Of a stretch of 64,000 nt of DNA, positions 29,828-38,428 are shown one piece after another. A program made the translations under genes and the position numbers. The stretch covers positions 3,162,001 through 3,226,000 of the forward strand of contig OZ244249.1 of NCBI GenBank assembly GCA_965217135.1, written 5' to 3'. Source of the stretch: HXMU1420-2 sp017643305. GTDB lineage: Bacteria > Pseudomonadota > Alphaproteobacteria > Rhodobacterales > Rhodobacteraceae. The notes beneath the pieces are model-generated. The model was not told the DNA's origin and made no database searches. It saw only the letters and a program-made list of their open reading frames with translations. Within the stretch, counting starts at the first letter, position 1. Every line of letters begins with the position of its first letter.

Positions 29828-32287
29828 TCAGAACTGGGCTGACACGGTCAGGTCAAAGGTCTGCTCTTTGTCGAAGCTTTCCTTGGACAGCGCGTGGGTG
29901 AAGTTCAACCGGAGCGGACCAAGGCCGGAATTCCAGATCAGGCCAAACCCGATAACCTGACGGAACGACCCGGTGCTGCCCACGATCTGCTGGCTACAAG
30001 TGGCGCCACCACAGCCGCCGGTCGGCGTCGTATCCACATTATCGAGATTCCAAAGGTTGCCGATGTCGTAGAACAGCGATCCGCGCAGGCCGAGTTCCTC
30101 GGGCAGACCGAGGGGGAATTCCGCCTCGAACCTTGCAACGGCATAAAGATTACCGCCCAGCGCGTCATCGCGGGAATAGATGCTGCCAGTCCCGGCGCTC
30201 ACGTCGCAGGCGGATCCCGGCACACAGCGATCGACGAGTTCACGCGGACCAATGCCCTGCGGTTCAAATCCGCGCATGACGGACGGCCCGAGCTGGAACC
30301 GGTCGATCACCCGGCTGTTGTTGTTGCCCCGCCAATGCAGTGCGCCACCTTCGAGGGTGGCCCGCAGCACAACCTCTTCGTTCAGAACGCGGGTCTGCGC
30401 AATGGCCTTTGCGCGGGTCGAAAGGTATTCGTTGTCCCCGCCCAGACCGGCCAGATCAGCGCCGATTTCAAACAGGACACCAGCGTTGGGGTTCAGACCG
30501 GTCAGGCGACTGTCGTAGGTGTAGGTCAACCCGAGCGAACTGGTTGTACGTTTGCCAGTGGCGATTTCGTTCGCAATGGTGAAGCCTGTCAATTCTTCGC
30601 CTGTAGACAAAGTACCGCGGCCGAGCATTTCGCTCGCGTCCCAGGAATAGGCCAGCCCGACCCTGCTGCGGTCGCTGATCGGAAATTCGAGGGACGGGTT
30701 GAAGAAAAGGCGTTCAGTATCATAGTTGGCAAAGCTGGAGTCCGCCGCAGAGAAGCCGAGATCGATGTTAAACCGCAGGTCCCGCCCCAGCAGGTACGGT
30801 TCAGTGAAACCAATCACATATTCTTCGCTGTCCTGCGCAGTCGACAGGTTGAGCGACATTCGCTGCCCGCGGCCGAGGAAGTTGTTTTCTGTCAGGCCAA
30901 CGGCAATACCGAACCCGTCATTGGTCGAGAACGAACCACCCAGCTGCAGCGATCCGGTGGGTTGTTCTTCCACGTCGACATCGACCACGACCTGGTTGGG
31001 TGTGGACCCCTCGCGGGCTTCGACCTGGGTGTCTGCGAAAAAGCCTAGCGCACGAATACGTTCGGCTGATTCCCGAATTTCACGAGGATTGAAGGGGTCG
31101 CCTTCCACCACCTTGAACTGTTGCCGCACCACGCGGTCCAATGTCGTGGTGTTGCCTTCAATGTCGATGCGTTCGACGAAAATGCGCGGGCCACGAACCA
31201 GTGCGAATTCCAAATCCAACGTCAGGTCGCGATCATTGCGGGTCACGCGTGGCTCGACACGCAAGAAGCCAATATCCTTCTGGATTGCCAGCCGTTCCAT
31301 ACGGGCGATGGACGTTTCGACCAATGATGGTGAATAGACCACGCCCGGCTTGACCCGCAGAGCATCTTGGAATTCTGCCGCATTGGCGGCGGGAATTTCG
31401 CTGACTGTCGTAATCTGACCGAAACGGAACTGTTGGCCTTCCTCCACGTTAACGACGAGAAAGTAAGCGTCCCGTTCGCGCGTCAGTTCGGCATTGGTGC
31501 TGAGCACGCGGAAGTCTATGTAACCGCGTGACTGATAGAAATCGCGCAGAACCTGCCGGTCAAATTCCAGCCGATCTTCGATCAGCGTATCTGATCGGAA
31601 GAACGTGCGCAGGAAATTGGCCTGTTTCGTCTGCAGAACCCGGCGCAATCGGCGATCGGAAAACACGCGGTTTCCGACAAAGCTGACGCGCTCCACCTCG
31701 GTGGTCGTGCCTTCAGAAATTTCAAAAACCAGATCGACGCGGTTTTCATCGCGGCGAATGATGCGGGGCGAAACCGCAGCCGAAATCCGGCCCTGCTGGG
31801 AATAGGCCTGTGCGATGGTCCCGGCGTCGCGTTCGGCCGTGGCCGGGTTGAACACCCGACGCGGCGTGCTTTCGATGAACCCTTCGAGTACATCATCGTC
31901 CAGCCGTTTGTTGCCTTCGAAACCGATCGAGTTGATCGTCGGGAATTCCTGCACCCGGATGACCAGAGTGCCTCCGCGAGGGTCGAACTCCACAGTTTCG
32001 AACAAGCCGCTCGCCACAACCTTCTGGTAGGCTTCATTCAGCTGTCCGCCGGTCAAACTCTGCCCGCGGGCGATTCCCGTGTAGCTGACTATGGTACCGG
32101 TTTCGATGCGCTGATTGCCTTCAACCTGGACCGATGTGAAGCGGTAATTTTGCGCCTCTGCCGAGGTCAGGAACGTCCCCAAAAGCGTTGCAATTGCTAG
32201 GAAAAACACCAGATGTACACGACACAAGATATTGAAGTTTCTACGTCGCCGACTGCAGGATGTGCCCGCAAAATTCCCCAGACCCAT
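29828..32287 (-). CDS. bamA: Outer-membrane protein assembly factor BamA
   Basis: The 819-aa protein has an N-terminal signal segment (cleavage about residue 45 after SAEA), five POTRA domains (FTSVQVEGNQRIETGTI, INSIGFEGNKRLDDD, VERVSFVGNRVFSDRRL, and so on) and a 16-strand beta-barrel with the RGFEPQGIGPRE loop (VMRGF) and a C-terminal aromatic strand ending SAQF. BamA folds and inserts outer-membrane proteins. It is followed by ompH after 22 bases and preceded by a small membrane-protein gene and rseP. Fully normal length. Confidence 0.96.
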   Translation of the reverse strand: MGLGNFAGTSCSRRRRNFNILCRVHLVFFLAIATLLGTFLTSAEAQNYRFTSVQVEGNQRIETGTIVSYTGIARGQSLTGGQLNEAYQKVVASGLFETVEFDPRGGTLVIRVQEFPTINSIGFEGNKRLDDDVLEGFIESTPRRVFNPATAERDAGTIAQAYSQQGRISAAVSPRIIRRDENRVDLVFEISEGTTTEVERVSFVGNRVFSDRRLRRVLQTKQANFLRTFFRSDTLIEDRLEFDRQVLRDFYQSRGYIDFRVLSTNAELTRERDAYFLVVNVEEGQQFRFGQITTVSEIPAANAAEFQDALRVKPGVVYSPSLVETSIARMERLAIQKDIGFLRVEPRVTRNDRDLTLDLEFALVRGPRIFVERIDIEGNTTTLDRVVRQQFKVVEGDPFNPREIRESAERIRALGFFADTQVEAREGSTPNQVVVDVDVEEQPTGSLQLGGSFSTNDGFGIAVGLTENNFLGRGQRMSLNLSTAQDSEEYVIGFTEPYLLGRDLRFNIDLGFSAADSSFANYDTERLFFNPSLEFPISDRSRVGLAYSWDASEMLGRGTLSTGEELTGFTIANEIATGKRTTSSLGLTYTYDSRLTGLNPNAGVLFEIGADLAGLGGDNEYLSTRAKAIAQTRVLNEEVVLRATLEGGALHWRGNNNSRVIDRFQLGPSVMRGFEPQGIGPRELVDRCVPGSACDVSAGTGSIYSRDDALGGNLYAVARFEAEFPLGLPEELGLRGSLFYDIGNLWNLDNVDTTPTGGCGGATCSQQIVGSTGSFRQVIGFGLIWNSGLGPLRLNFTHALSKESFDKEQTFDLTVSAQF

Positions 32288-32357
32288 GTTTTTGACCCAA
32301 TATTTGGCAGACTTTACACACCTCAGTATCGGGATAATCCTGCGTTGTCAAAACGGC
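32288..32357. other. bamA leader region
   Basis: About 70 bases between the bamA start and the upstream terminator. It should hold a promoter for bamA, since the terminator at 32358-32393 would separate it from rseP, but I see no strong sigma-70 match. Confidence 0.4.
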
Positions 32358-32393
32358 AAAAAGGCCCGCGCGGTCAGTTGCCTGCGGGCCTTT
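32358..32393 (-). terminator. Rho-independent terminator after the small membrane-protein gene
   Basis: Stem AAAGGCCCGC/GCGGGCCTTT (32360-32369 with 32384-32393) followed on the minus strand by T residues. It lies 22 bases past the small gene's stop and upstream of bamA. Confidence 0.85.
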
Positions 32394-32415
32394 GCAATTT
32401 CGTTGGGGATCGGAC

Positions 32416-32541
32416 TCAGAGGCTACCGATATACGCTCCGGTCAGCAAAGCGATCGTCAGCACGACGACGTTGATGATCAGTTCCAGGTTCAGCCGGAAC
32501 ACCAGGCCGAGACCGCGATAAGATTGCTGCAGCGTGGACAC
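32416..32541 (-). CDS. Small single-span membrane protein (41 aa) upstream of bamA
   Basis: The frame starts at GTG 32541, with GGAGCGG about six bases upstream, and ends at TGA 32416. The product has a short amphipathic head (STLQQSYRGLGLVFRLNLE) and one hydrophobic helix (LIINVVVLTIALLTGAYIG). A terminator follows at once, so the gene is the last member of the rseP-side transcript or a unit of its own. I know no named family. Location between the RseP protease and BamA suggests an envelope role, which is inference only. Confidence 0.65.
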   Translation of the reverse strand: MSTLQQSYRGLGLVFRLNLELIINVVVLTIALLTGAYIGSL

Positions 32542-32648
32542 GGATACCGCTCCATTCGATTAAATTACTCCTAGGGATATGGGTCGAATGTGGCGAGACT
32601 TGGGCGCAACTGCGCCATTTCCGCGAGGTTCAGGTCATTACGAAAAAG

Positions 32649-32673
32649 CCTGTGCGATCGGACCTGTGCGATC
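32649..32673. repeat. Short direct repeat CCTGTGCGATC x2
   Basis: Two identical 11-mers (32649-32659 and 32663-32673) with a 14-bp period, just past the rseP stop. Too short to call a regulatory site. Confidence 0.4.
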
Positions 32674-32686
32674 AGAGCAGTTATGA

Positions 32687-34039
32687 TTACGGGCAGAACA
32701 GGTCGTTGCCCAGTGCAAACACCATTAGCGTCAGGATCAGCGCGATGCCGACCGACATCAAGATCCGCAATGCCCCGTCGCTGGGCGGGCGGCCTGTCAC
32801 GGCCTCATAGGCGTAGAAGATAAGGTGTCCTCCATCCAGCGCCGGGATCGGGAACAGGTTTAGCAGGCCCACTGCGGTGCTGAGAACGGCAATGAACCAA
32901 ACAAAGCTCTGCGTCCCCTGGGACGCCATCGCGCCAGAGGTTTCTGCAATGCCCAGCGGACCCGATATGTTGCACGTGCTGATCGCGCCCGTCACCATAT
33001 GCCACAGGCCGGAAACCGAGCTGCGCACGATCTGCCAGGTCTGCACCACGGCCCCAAACAGGGCTGCCCCGGGACCAGCAGCCACGGTCGCCGGTTCGAA
33101 CGCCATACCTCCAACAATTCCGATCCGCCAATGAGTTACAAAGCCGCCTTCTTCCTTTGGTTCATCCGTTCGGCGCGGCGCCAAAGCAAATTCCAGTGTT
33201 TCACCACCACGGGCCACATCCACCAGCAAGGCCCGGCCTTCAGAGGTTTCCACAGCGGTTTTGAGCTGCTCGAAGGCAAAGATTTCTTGGCCATCCACCC
33301 CGATAATCACATCACCCGGCTGTAGCCCGATGTCATGCGCAGCACTGCGCGGAGCCACCTGTGTGACCTGTGCGGGAAATAAGAACGGGCCATCCACCGT
33401 CATCGTCTGGCCATCGCGGCGGATGCCGTATTGCAGCACCGGTTCGCGGGGAATGTTACGGGTGAATTCGGTCCAGGCCGCCGCGTCGCTATAAGACGGC
33501 ATCTGCGAACCGTTAATCAACAGCAGCTCATCATCCGGACGCAGGTCATAATTCCCAGCCGGCAGCGTACGCAATTCGCCCACGGTCAGGGGGTCACGAA
33601 CCTCCCCCTGAAACAGGAAGATTGCCGAGAATACCAGAATCGACATGGCAAAATTGAACACAGGTCCAGCAGCCACGGTCGCCGACCGTGCCCACAGCGG
33701 CGCGCCATGCATCGTGCGGCGCAGCATCTCAGGATCGGCCTCCGCCTGTTCCATGGCCGCTTCGTCCTTGCCCGACGCGGCGTTGGCATCGCCCATGAAC
33801 CGGACATATCCACCGAAGGGCAGCGCGGCGATCTGCCAACGCGTGCCGCGTTTGTCCACGCGGCTCCAGATCACCGGGCCGAAGCCTAGCGAAAATACCT
33901 CTGGATGGATACCGGACCATCGGCCCACGATGTAATGGCCGTATTCATGTACGGCCACAATGATCGAAAGCGCGATGACAAAGGCCAGAACGGTATAGAT
34001 TAGGCCACCGAACTGCGGGATCAGAGTGATGATGTCCAA
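32687..34039 (-). CDS. rseP: Site-2 intramembrane metalloprotease RseP
   Basis: The 450-aa inner-membrane zinc protease has HEYGH at 31-35, the second ligand motif FPIPALDGG near the C-terminus, and a central PDZ segment (APRSAAHDIGLQPGDVIIGVDG). RseP cleaves anti-sigma factors and remnant signal peptides in the membrane. It is four bases downstream of dxr, continuing the pyrH-to-rseP transcript. No distinctive variation is seen apart from the His/Tyr-rich N-terminal helix. Confidence 0.95.
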   Translation of the reverse strand: MDIITLIPQFGGLIYTVLAFVIALSIIVAVHEYGHYIVGRWSGIHPEVFSLGFGPVIWSRVDKRGTRWQIAALPFGGYVRFMGDANAASGKDEAAMEQAEADPEMLRRTMHGAPLWARSATVAAGPVFNFAMSILVFSAIFLFQGEVRDPLTVGELRTLPAGNYDLRPDDELLLINGSQMPSYSDAAAWTEFTRNIPREPVLQYGIRRDGQTMTVDGPFLFPAQVTQVAPRSAAHDIGLQPGDVIIGVDGQEIFAFEQLKTAVETSEGRALLVDVARGGETLEFALAPRRTDEPKEEGGFVTHWRIGIVGGMAFEPATVAAGPGAALFGAVVQTWQIVRSSVSGLWHMVTGAISTCNISGPLGIAETSGAMASQGTQSFVWFIAVLSTAVGLLNLFPIPALDGGHLIFYAYEAVTGRPPSDGALRILMSVGIALILTLMVFALGNDLFCP

Positions 34040-34043
34040 TTCG

Positions 34044-35216
34044 TTATCCTGCTCGTCTTGCCATCAGGTCCCATGCGTGTTGCCTGGCGAGATGGTCTGT
34101 TTTGCGGACGTTATCAAGGGTCATTGCGGCATCAATAAGACCCGGGCAGGCATCTGCCCAGTCCAGGACCGCCTCAACCACGCTGCTCATGTCTAGGAAT
34201 CCGATCTGCCCAGCGATGAACGCATCCAGCGCGACCTCCTTGGCGGCGTTGAATACCGCACCGGCCAGCCCACCGCGTTCCATCACCTGCCGGGCGAGCG
34301 CCAGCGCGGGATAGCGGGCCGTCCCCGGCGCGCGGAAACTCAGCTGCGCGACCCTCGCCAGATCCAGCCGCTCCACCGGCAGATTGCGGCGTTCGGGCCA
34401 GTGCAGCGCGTAGCCGATGGCATGGCGCATATCAGGTGCGCCAACATGGGCCATCAGAGCGCCGTCGTGGAAACCCACAAGCGAATGGACCAAGGACTCG
34501 GGGTGTATCAACACCTCGATCTGGTCGGGGGTGACCCCGAAATATTCTCGTGTTTCAATAAGTTCCAGTGCCTTGTTGAACATCGATGCACTGTCAATCG
34601 TGATCCGCTGGCCCATCGCCCAGTTTGGGTGCTGCGATGCCTGAGCCGGGGTGGCTTGGGCCAGCCGCTCCAGCGGCCAGTCGCGGAAGGCTCCGCCGCT
34701 TGCGGTCAGGATGATGCGTTCAACGGCGGAGATATCCTCTCCAACCAGAGCCTGAAATATCGCGGAATGTTCGCTGTCTACGGGCAGCAGATGCGCGTCG
34801 TGGCGGCGGGCGGTTTCCAGCACCAGTGCCCCGGCGCAGACCAGCGTTTCCTTGTTGGCTAATGCCAGCGTGGCCCCCTGCTCCAGCGCCACCAGCCCCG
34901 GTTCAAGCCCGGCCGCGCCGACAATGGCGGACATGACCCAGTCCGCTGGGCGCGCGGCGGCCTCCAGCAGAGCCTGCGGCCCGGCGACGGCCTCCACCTC
35001 ACTGCCCTGCAACGCCGCGCGCAGCGGCTCCAGCGCTTCTGGATAGGCCGTTACAGCCACCTGTGCCCGTAATTGACGCGCATCTGCGGCCAGCTGGGTC
35101 ACGTTGTGCCCGCCGGTCAGCGCGACCACCTCGTAAGCCGAAGGATCCCGCGCGATAAGGTCCACGGTGTTTTGGCCTATGGAGCCCGTAGCCCCGAAAA
35201 TCGAAACTCGACGCAT
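34044..35216 (-). CDS. dxr: 1-deoxy-D-xylulose 5-phosphate reductoisomerase
   Basis: Dxr makes 2-C-methyl-D-erythritol 4-phosphate, the first committed step of the MEP isoprenoid pathway. The 390-aa enzyme has the NADPH-binding GATGSIGQNTVDLI (8-21), LANKETLVCAG, the metal ligands in LPVDSEHSAIFQ, and the flexible-loop region HPNWAMGQRITIDSASMFNKA. It precedes rseP by four bases. A two-hairpin element separates it from cdsA. Its product feeds the polyprenyl lipid made by UppS in the same cluster. Confidence 0.96.
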   Translation of the reverse strand: MRRVSIFGATGSIGQNTVDLIARDPSAYEVVALTGGHNVTQLAADARQLRAQVAVTAYPEALEPLRAALQGSEVEAVAGPQALLEAAARPADWVMSAIVGAAGLEPGLVALEQGATLALANKETLVCAGALVLETARRHDAHLLPVDSEHSAIFQALVGEDISAVERIILTASGGAFRDWPLERLAQATPAQASQHPNWAMGQRITIDSASMFNKALELIETREYFGVTPDQIEVLIHPESLVHSLVGFHDGALMAHVGAPDMRHAIGYALHWPERRNLPVERLDLARVAQLSFRAPGTARYPALALARQVMERGGLAGAVFNAAKEVALDAFIAGQIGFLDMSSVVEAVLDWADACPGLIDAAMTLDNVRKTDHLARQHAWDLMARRAG

Positions 35217-35247
35217 GATCAGCCACCCCCCGAAGCGCCGCGTCGGA

Positions 35248-35294
35248 CCGTTTTCTTTAAAAGAAAACGGCCCGGAATTTGTGAAGAATTCCGG
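35248..35294. repeat. Paired-hairpin intergenic module, copy B
   Basis: First hairpin 35248-35270 (arms CCGTTTTCTTT/AAAGAAAACGG), second 35272-35294 (arms CCGGAATT/AATTCCGG), one base apart. Lies between the cdsA stop and the dxr start on a minus-strand chain. Confidence 0.75.
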
Positions 35295-35330
35295 CTCTGG
35301 GGGAGAGGATCGTGCGTTATCTGCATGCAG

Positions 35331-36122
35331 TCACATCCCGCCTGGGGGGTATCCGGTCAGCTCCATGACGATCAGCACCAAGACCGAGGCTCCCAGCATC
35401 CCGTCAAACCTGTCAAATATGCCGCCATGCCCCGGGATCAAACCGGAGCTGTCTTTCACACCCACCCTTCGTTTGACCGCACTTTCGGCGATGTCGCCCA
35501 TCTGCGAGGCAAAAGAGGCCGCAATCGACAAAAGGATCAGCCACATGCCCCCCGGCAGCACGGTCAGAAACGCCGCACCGACAGCCGCCGCGGCAACCCA
35601 TCCCGCCACTGTGCCAGACCATGTTTTCTTGGGACTGATAGCAGGCCAGAATTTCGGACCGCCCAGGCTGCGCCCAGCGAAATAGCCCGCAATATCCGTG
35701 GCCGCGACCGTCAGGATCAGCCACGCCATCCAGCTAAAGCCAAATTCGCTGCGGACCGAGGCCATGCCAAACCCGGCCAGCAGGATGAAAAACGCAAAGG
35801 GCACGAAGACACGACGCTGGGTGCTGAGCCAGATCCAGCCCAGAACGCCCGGCACCAGCAGCGTAGGCAGTGCAAAGCCTGCCGGAAACCAGATCGCCAG
35901 AACCGAGCAGATCGTGGTCAGAACACCCAACCCTGCCGACATCTCGGGACGGTCGGGGGCCAACATGCGTACCAGTTCCCACATGATCGCGCCGCAGGCG
36001 ATCGCCACGAACCAGATGAACACCCAGCCGCCTGCCCAGACTGCGCCCAGCCCCATCGCGGCCAGGATCACGCCGGAGATCAGGCGCATGGCAAGATCCG
36101 ACCAGCGGCTGTCCTCTCTCAT
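35331..36122 (-). CDS. cdsA: Phosphatidate cytidylyltransferase
   Basis: CdsA makes CDP-diacylglycerol for phospholipid synthesis. The 263-aa protein has about seven membrane helices and the signature SAVKRRVGVKDSS followed by LIPGHGGIFDRFDG near the C-terminus. ATG 36122 overlaps the uppS stop (ATGA), which rules out the longer frame to 36170. The cluster order uppS-cdsA-dxr is conserved across proteobacteria. Confidence 0.94.
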   Translation of the reverse strand: MREDSRWSDLAMRLISGVILAAMGLGAVWAGGWVFIWFVAIACGAIMWELVRMLAPDRPEMSAGLGVLTTICSVLAIWFPAGFALPTLLVPGVLGWIWLSTQRRVFVPFAFFILLAGFGMASVRSEFGFSWMAWLILTVAATDIAGYFAGRSLGGPKFWPAISPKKTWSGTVAGWVAAAAVGAAFLTVLPGGMWLILLSIAASFASQMGDIAESAVKRRVGVKDSSGLIPGHGGIFDRFDGMLGASVLVLIVMELTGYPPGGM

Positions 36123-36844
36123 ACCTTCACAGTCCCGTAACGCCGATCCCGCGCGCCATAGCCCTTGCACAGGCGGGCCAGTTCTTCGGCCGTGAAGTCT
36201 GGCCAGAGCGTATCGATGAATTCGTATTCCGAATAGGCAGACTGCCAGAGCAGGAAGTTGGAAATACGCGCCTCGCCGCTGGTGCGGATCACAAGGTCTG
36301 GGTCAGGCAGAACCCGTGTATCGAGGTAGCGCGGCAGGGTTTCTTCATCCACGTCCACCGGGTTGAGCTTGCCCGCGGCCACGTCTTCGGCCAGCCGCCG
36401 GGTGGCGCGGGCCACTTCGTCCCGCCCACCGTAATTGATGGCGATGGTGAGCTGCACGCCGTCATTGTCGCCTGTCAAAGTTTCCAGCTGGTCCATCAAC
36501 GTGACCAGCTTGTTGTCCAGCCGCACCCGGTCCCCGATGAACCGCACGCGCACGTTCTTTTCGTTCAACGCCTTGGTTTCCTGGGTGATGTAGCGGCGAA
36601 AGAGGCTCATAAGCCCCGCCACTTCGGTCTGGGTGCGCTTCCAATTCTCAGTCGAAAAAGCAAATATGGTCAGGTACTCGACGCCCAGATCCTCACAGGC
36701 TTCCACCACCTCGCGCACCCGTTTGGCGCCGGCATGGTGCCCAAAGAGCCGCGGCCGCCCGCGCGCCTGCGCCCAGCGTCCGTTGCCGTCCATAATGATC
36801 GCCACGTGGCGGGGGCCCACTTTCGGCCTGTCCTCTTCGGGCAT
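36119..36844 (-). CDS. uppS: Undecaprenyl diphosphate synthase (cis-prenyltransferase)
   Basis: UppS condenses isopentenyl units to undecaprenyl diphosphate, the lipid carrier for peptidoglycan and O-antigen. The 241-aa enzyme opens with HVAIIMDGNGRWA (catalytic Asp about 19) and has FAFSTENWKR, the INYGGRDEV segment and RTSGEARISNFLLWQ near the end. ATG 36844 is chosen because AGAGGAAG lies seven bases upstream; ATG 36865 is the alternative with a poorly spaced GGAAGG. It lies 37 bases after frr. Confidence 0.93.
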   Translation of the reverse strand: MPEEDRPKVGPRHVAIIMDGNGRWAQARGRPRLFGHHAGAKRVREVVEACEDLGVEYLTIFAFSTENWKRTQTEVAGLMSLFRRYITQETKALNEKNVRVRFIGDRVRLDNKLVTLMDQLETLTGDNDGVQLTIAINYGGRDEVARATRRLAEDVAAGKLNPVDVDEETLPRYLDTRVLPDPDLVIRTSGEARISNFLLWQSAYSEYEFIDTLWPDFTAEELARLCKGYGARDRRYGTVKV

Positions 36845-36881
36845 TGCCTGCTTCCTCTCCGCCATGGCCTTCCGACCCTGG

Positions 36882-37448
36882 TCAGACCTGCATGATCTCG
36901 GCTTGTTTCGTCTCCAGCGCCGTATCGACGGCGGCGACATGTTTGTCGGTGATTTCCTGCACTTCGGATTCCCAGAATTTCTGGTCATCCTCGGACATGC
37001 CGTCAGACTTGGCCTTCTTGATCTGGTCCATTCCGTCGCGGCGCACATTGCGGATCGCCACGCGGGCACTTTCCGCGTATTGACCGGCGACCTTGGTCAG
37101 CTCGCGGCGGCGTTCTTCGTTCAGTTCGGGGATGGGCAGCATGATGATGGTGCCGTTGAGCTGCGGGTTGATGCCCAGCCCACTTTCACGAATGGCCTTT
37201 TCTACTTTACCCACTAGGGACTTGTCCCAGACATTGACGGTGACCATCCGGGGTTCGGGCACGTTGACGGTACCGACCTGGTTGATCGGCGTCTGCTGGC
37301 CGTAGGCGTCTACCGTGACAGGTTCCAGCATGGACGCGCTGGCCCGGCCAGTGCGCAGGGACGCAAATTCAGTCCGCAGCGCGGCCATGGCCCCGTCCAT
37401 CCGACGTTCCAGATCGTCTGTGTCCAGCATGAATTCTTCGTCAGACAT
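36882..37448 (-). CDS. frr: Ribosome recycling factor
   Basis: A 188-aa protein that, with EF-G, splits post-termination ribosomes. Family features: LRTGRASASMLEPVTVDAYG in the first third, NVWDKSLVGKVEKAIRESGLG and LNEERRRELTKVAGQYAESA forming the long helical arm. GAGGGAG precedes the ATG. It lies between pyrH and uppS, the canonical arrangement. Length is standard. Confidence 0.96.
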   Translation of the reverse strand: MSDEEFMLDTDDLERRMDGAMAALRTEFASLRTGRASASMLEPVTVDAYGQQTPINQVGTVNVPEPRMVTVNVWDKSLVGKVEKAIRESGLGINPQLNGTIIMLPIPELNEERRRELTKVAGQYAESARVAIRNVRRDGMDQIKKAKSDGMSEDDQKFWESEVQEITDKHVAAVDTALETKQAEIMQV

Positions 37449-37495
37449 GCGCCGGTTCTCCCTCGGTCTTGCAGCGGTTTTCTCGCTCTATAGCG

Positions 37496-38242
37496 TCAAC
37501 CATGCACCTTTGTATAGGTGCCCTGCCCCGCGAGGATGCCCTTGAACCCGCCCGGTTCGTCCAGCGAAAACACGATGATCGGCAGGTTATTGTCCCGTGC
37601 CAGAGCGATGGCCGAGGCATCCATCACGCCCAGCCGCTTGGCCAGCACATCGTCATAGCTGACCACGTCATAGCGTTTGGCATCCGCGTGTTCGACCGGG
37701 TCTTTGTCATAGACCCCGTCGACCTTGGTGCCCTTGAAAATCGCCCGACAGGCCATTTCGTTGGCGCGCAGCGTGGCCGCGGTGTCGGTGGTGAAATACG
37801 GGTTACCGGTGCCGGCGGCAAAAATGCAGACCCGTTTCTTTTCGAGGTGCCGTACTGCGCGGCGGCGGATGTAAGGCTCGGCCACCTCGTCCATGCGGAT
37901 AGCGGAGATCACCCGCGTAAACACGCCCAGACCTTCAAGCGCCGATTGCATGGCCAGCGCATTCATCACGGTTGCAAGCATTCCCATGTAATCGGCGGTG
38001 GTGCGTTCCATCCCCTGAGCTGACCCACTGAGACCCCGGAAAATATTACCGCCGCCAATCACCATGCAGATTTCTACACCCAGATCATGGACCGACTTCA
38101 CCTCTTCCGCGACGCGCTGGACGGTGGGCGGATGCAGGCCAAAGCCCTGGTCGCCCATCAGCGCTTCGCCGGAGATCTTCAACATGACCCGGTCATAGGT
38201 CGGTTCGGCTGAGGTCGGGGACGTGGAGGAGGTGGGGGTCAT
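37496..38242 (-). CDS. pyrH: UMP kinase
   Basis: PyrH phosphorylates UMP to UDP in pyrimidine nucleotide synthesis. The 248-aa protein belongs to the amino-acid-kinase fold: MLKISGEALMGDQGFG near the start, CMVIGGGNIFRG, and RNPYF-like GTGNPYFTTDTAA with the C-terminal VSYDDVLAKRLGVMD. GGAG precedes ATG 38242. It is the first gene of the minus-strand chain; upstream lies a divergent space shared with miaA. Confidence 0.96.
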   Translation of the reverse strand: MTPTSSTSPTSAEPTYDRVMLKISGEALMGDQGFGLHPPTVQRVAEEVKSVHDLGVEICMVIGGGNIFRGLSGSAQGMERTTADYMGMLATVMNALAMQSALEGLGVFTRVISAIRMDEVAEPYIRRRAVRHLEKKRVCIFAAGTGNPYFTTDTAATLRANEMACRAIFKGTKVDGVYDKDPVEHADAKRYDVVSYDDVLAKRLGVMDASAIALARDNNLPIIVFSLDEPGGFKGILAGQGTYTKVHG

Positions 38243-38365
38243 GTTGCGCTCCGCTGCAAACCGGGATTATCTGGCGGCTTAATGTCTGAAATCGCGCCAC
38301 AGCGCAATGCGCAGAGGCCGCGCAGCAGAGGATCAACGGATGTTCGCGCATATTCCGGGAGGCAG

Positions 38366-38411
38366 CGGAGGGTTTGAAAAACTCCGGGCCGTTATCTTTG
38401 AAAGAAAACGG
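38366..38411. repeat. Paired-hairpin intergenic module, copy C
   Basis: Imperfect inverted repeat 38366-38386 (CGGAG...CTCCG) and a second at 38389-38411 (CCGTTATCTTT/AAAGAAAACGG). On the minus strand the order is the same as in copy A. Here the module sits between divergent starts (pyrH and miaA), where simple termination of either gene does not apply. Confidence 0.7.
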
Positions 38412-38428
38412 CTGGGCAGCGCCCCTGT

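Noticed and set aside
29894..31048. 384-aa open frame antisense to bamA
   Set aside because: Shadow of the BamA barrel and POTRA coding sequence; no ribosome-binding site and no family features.
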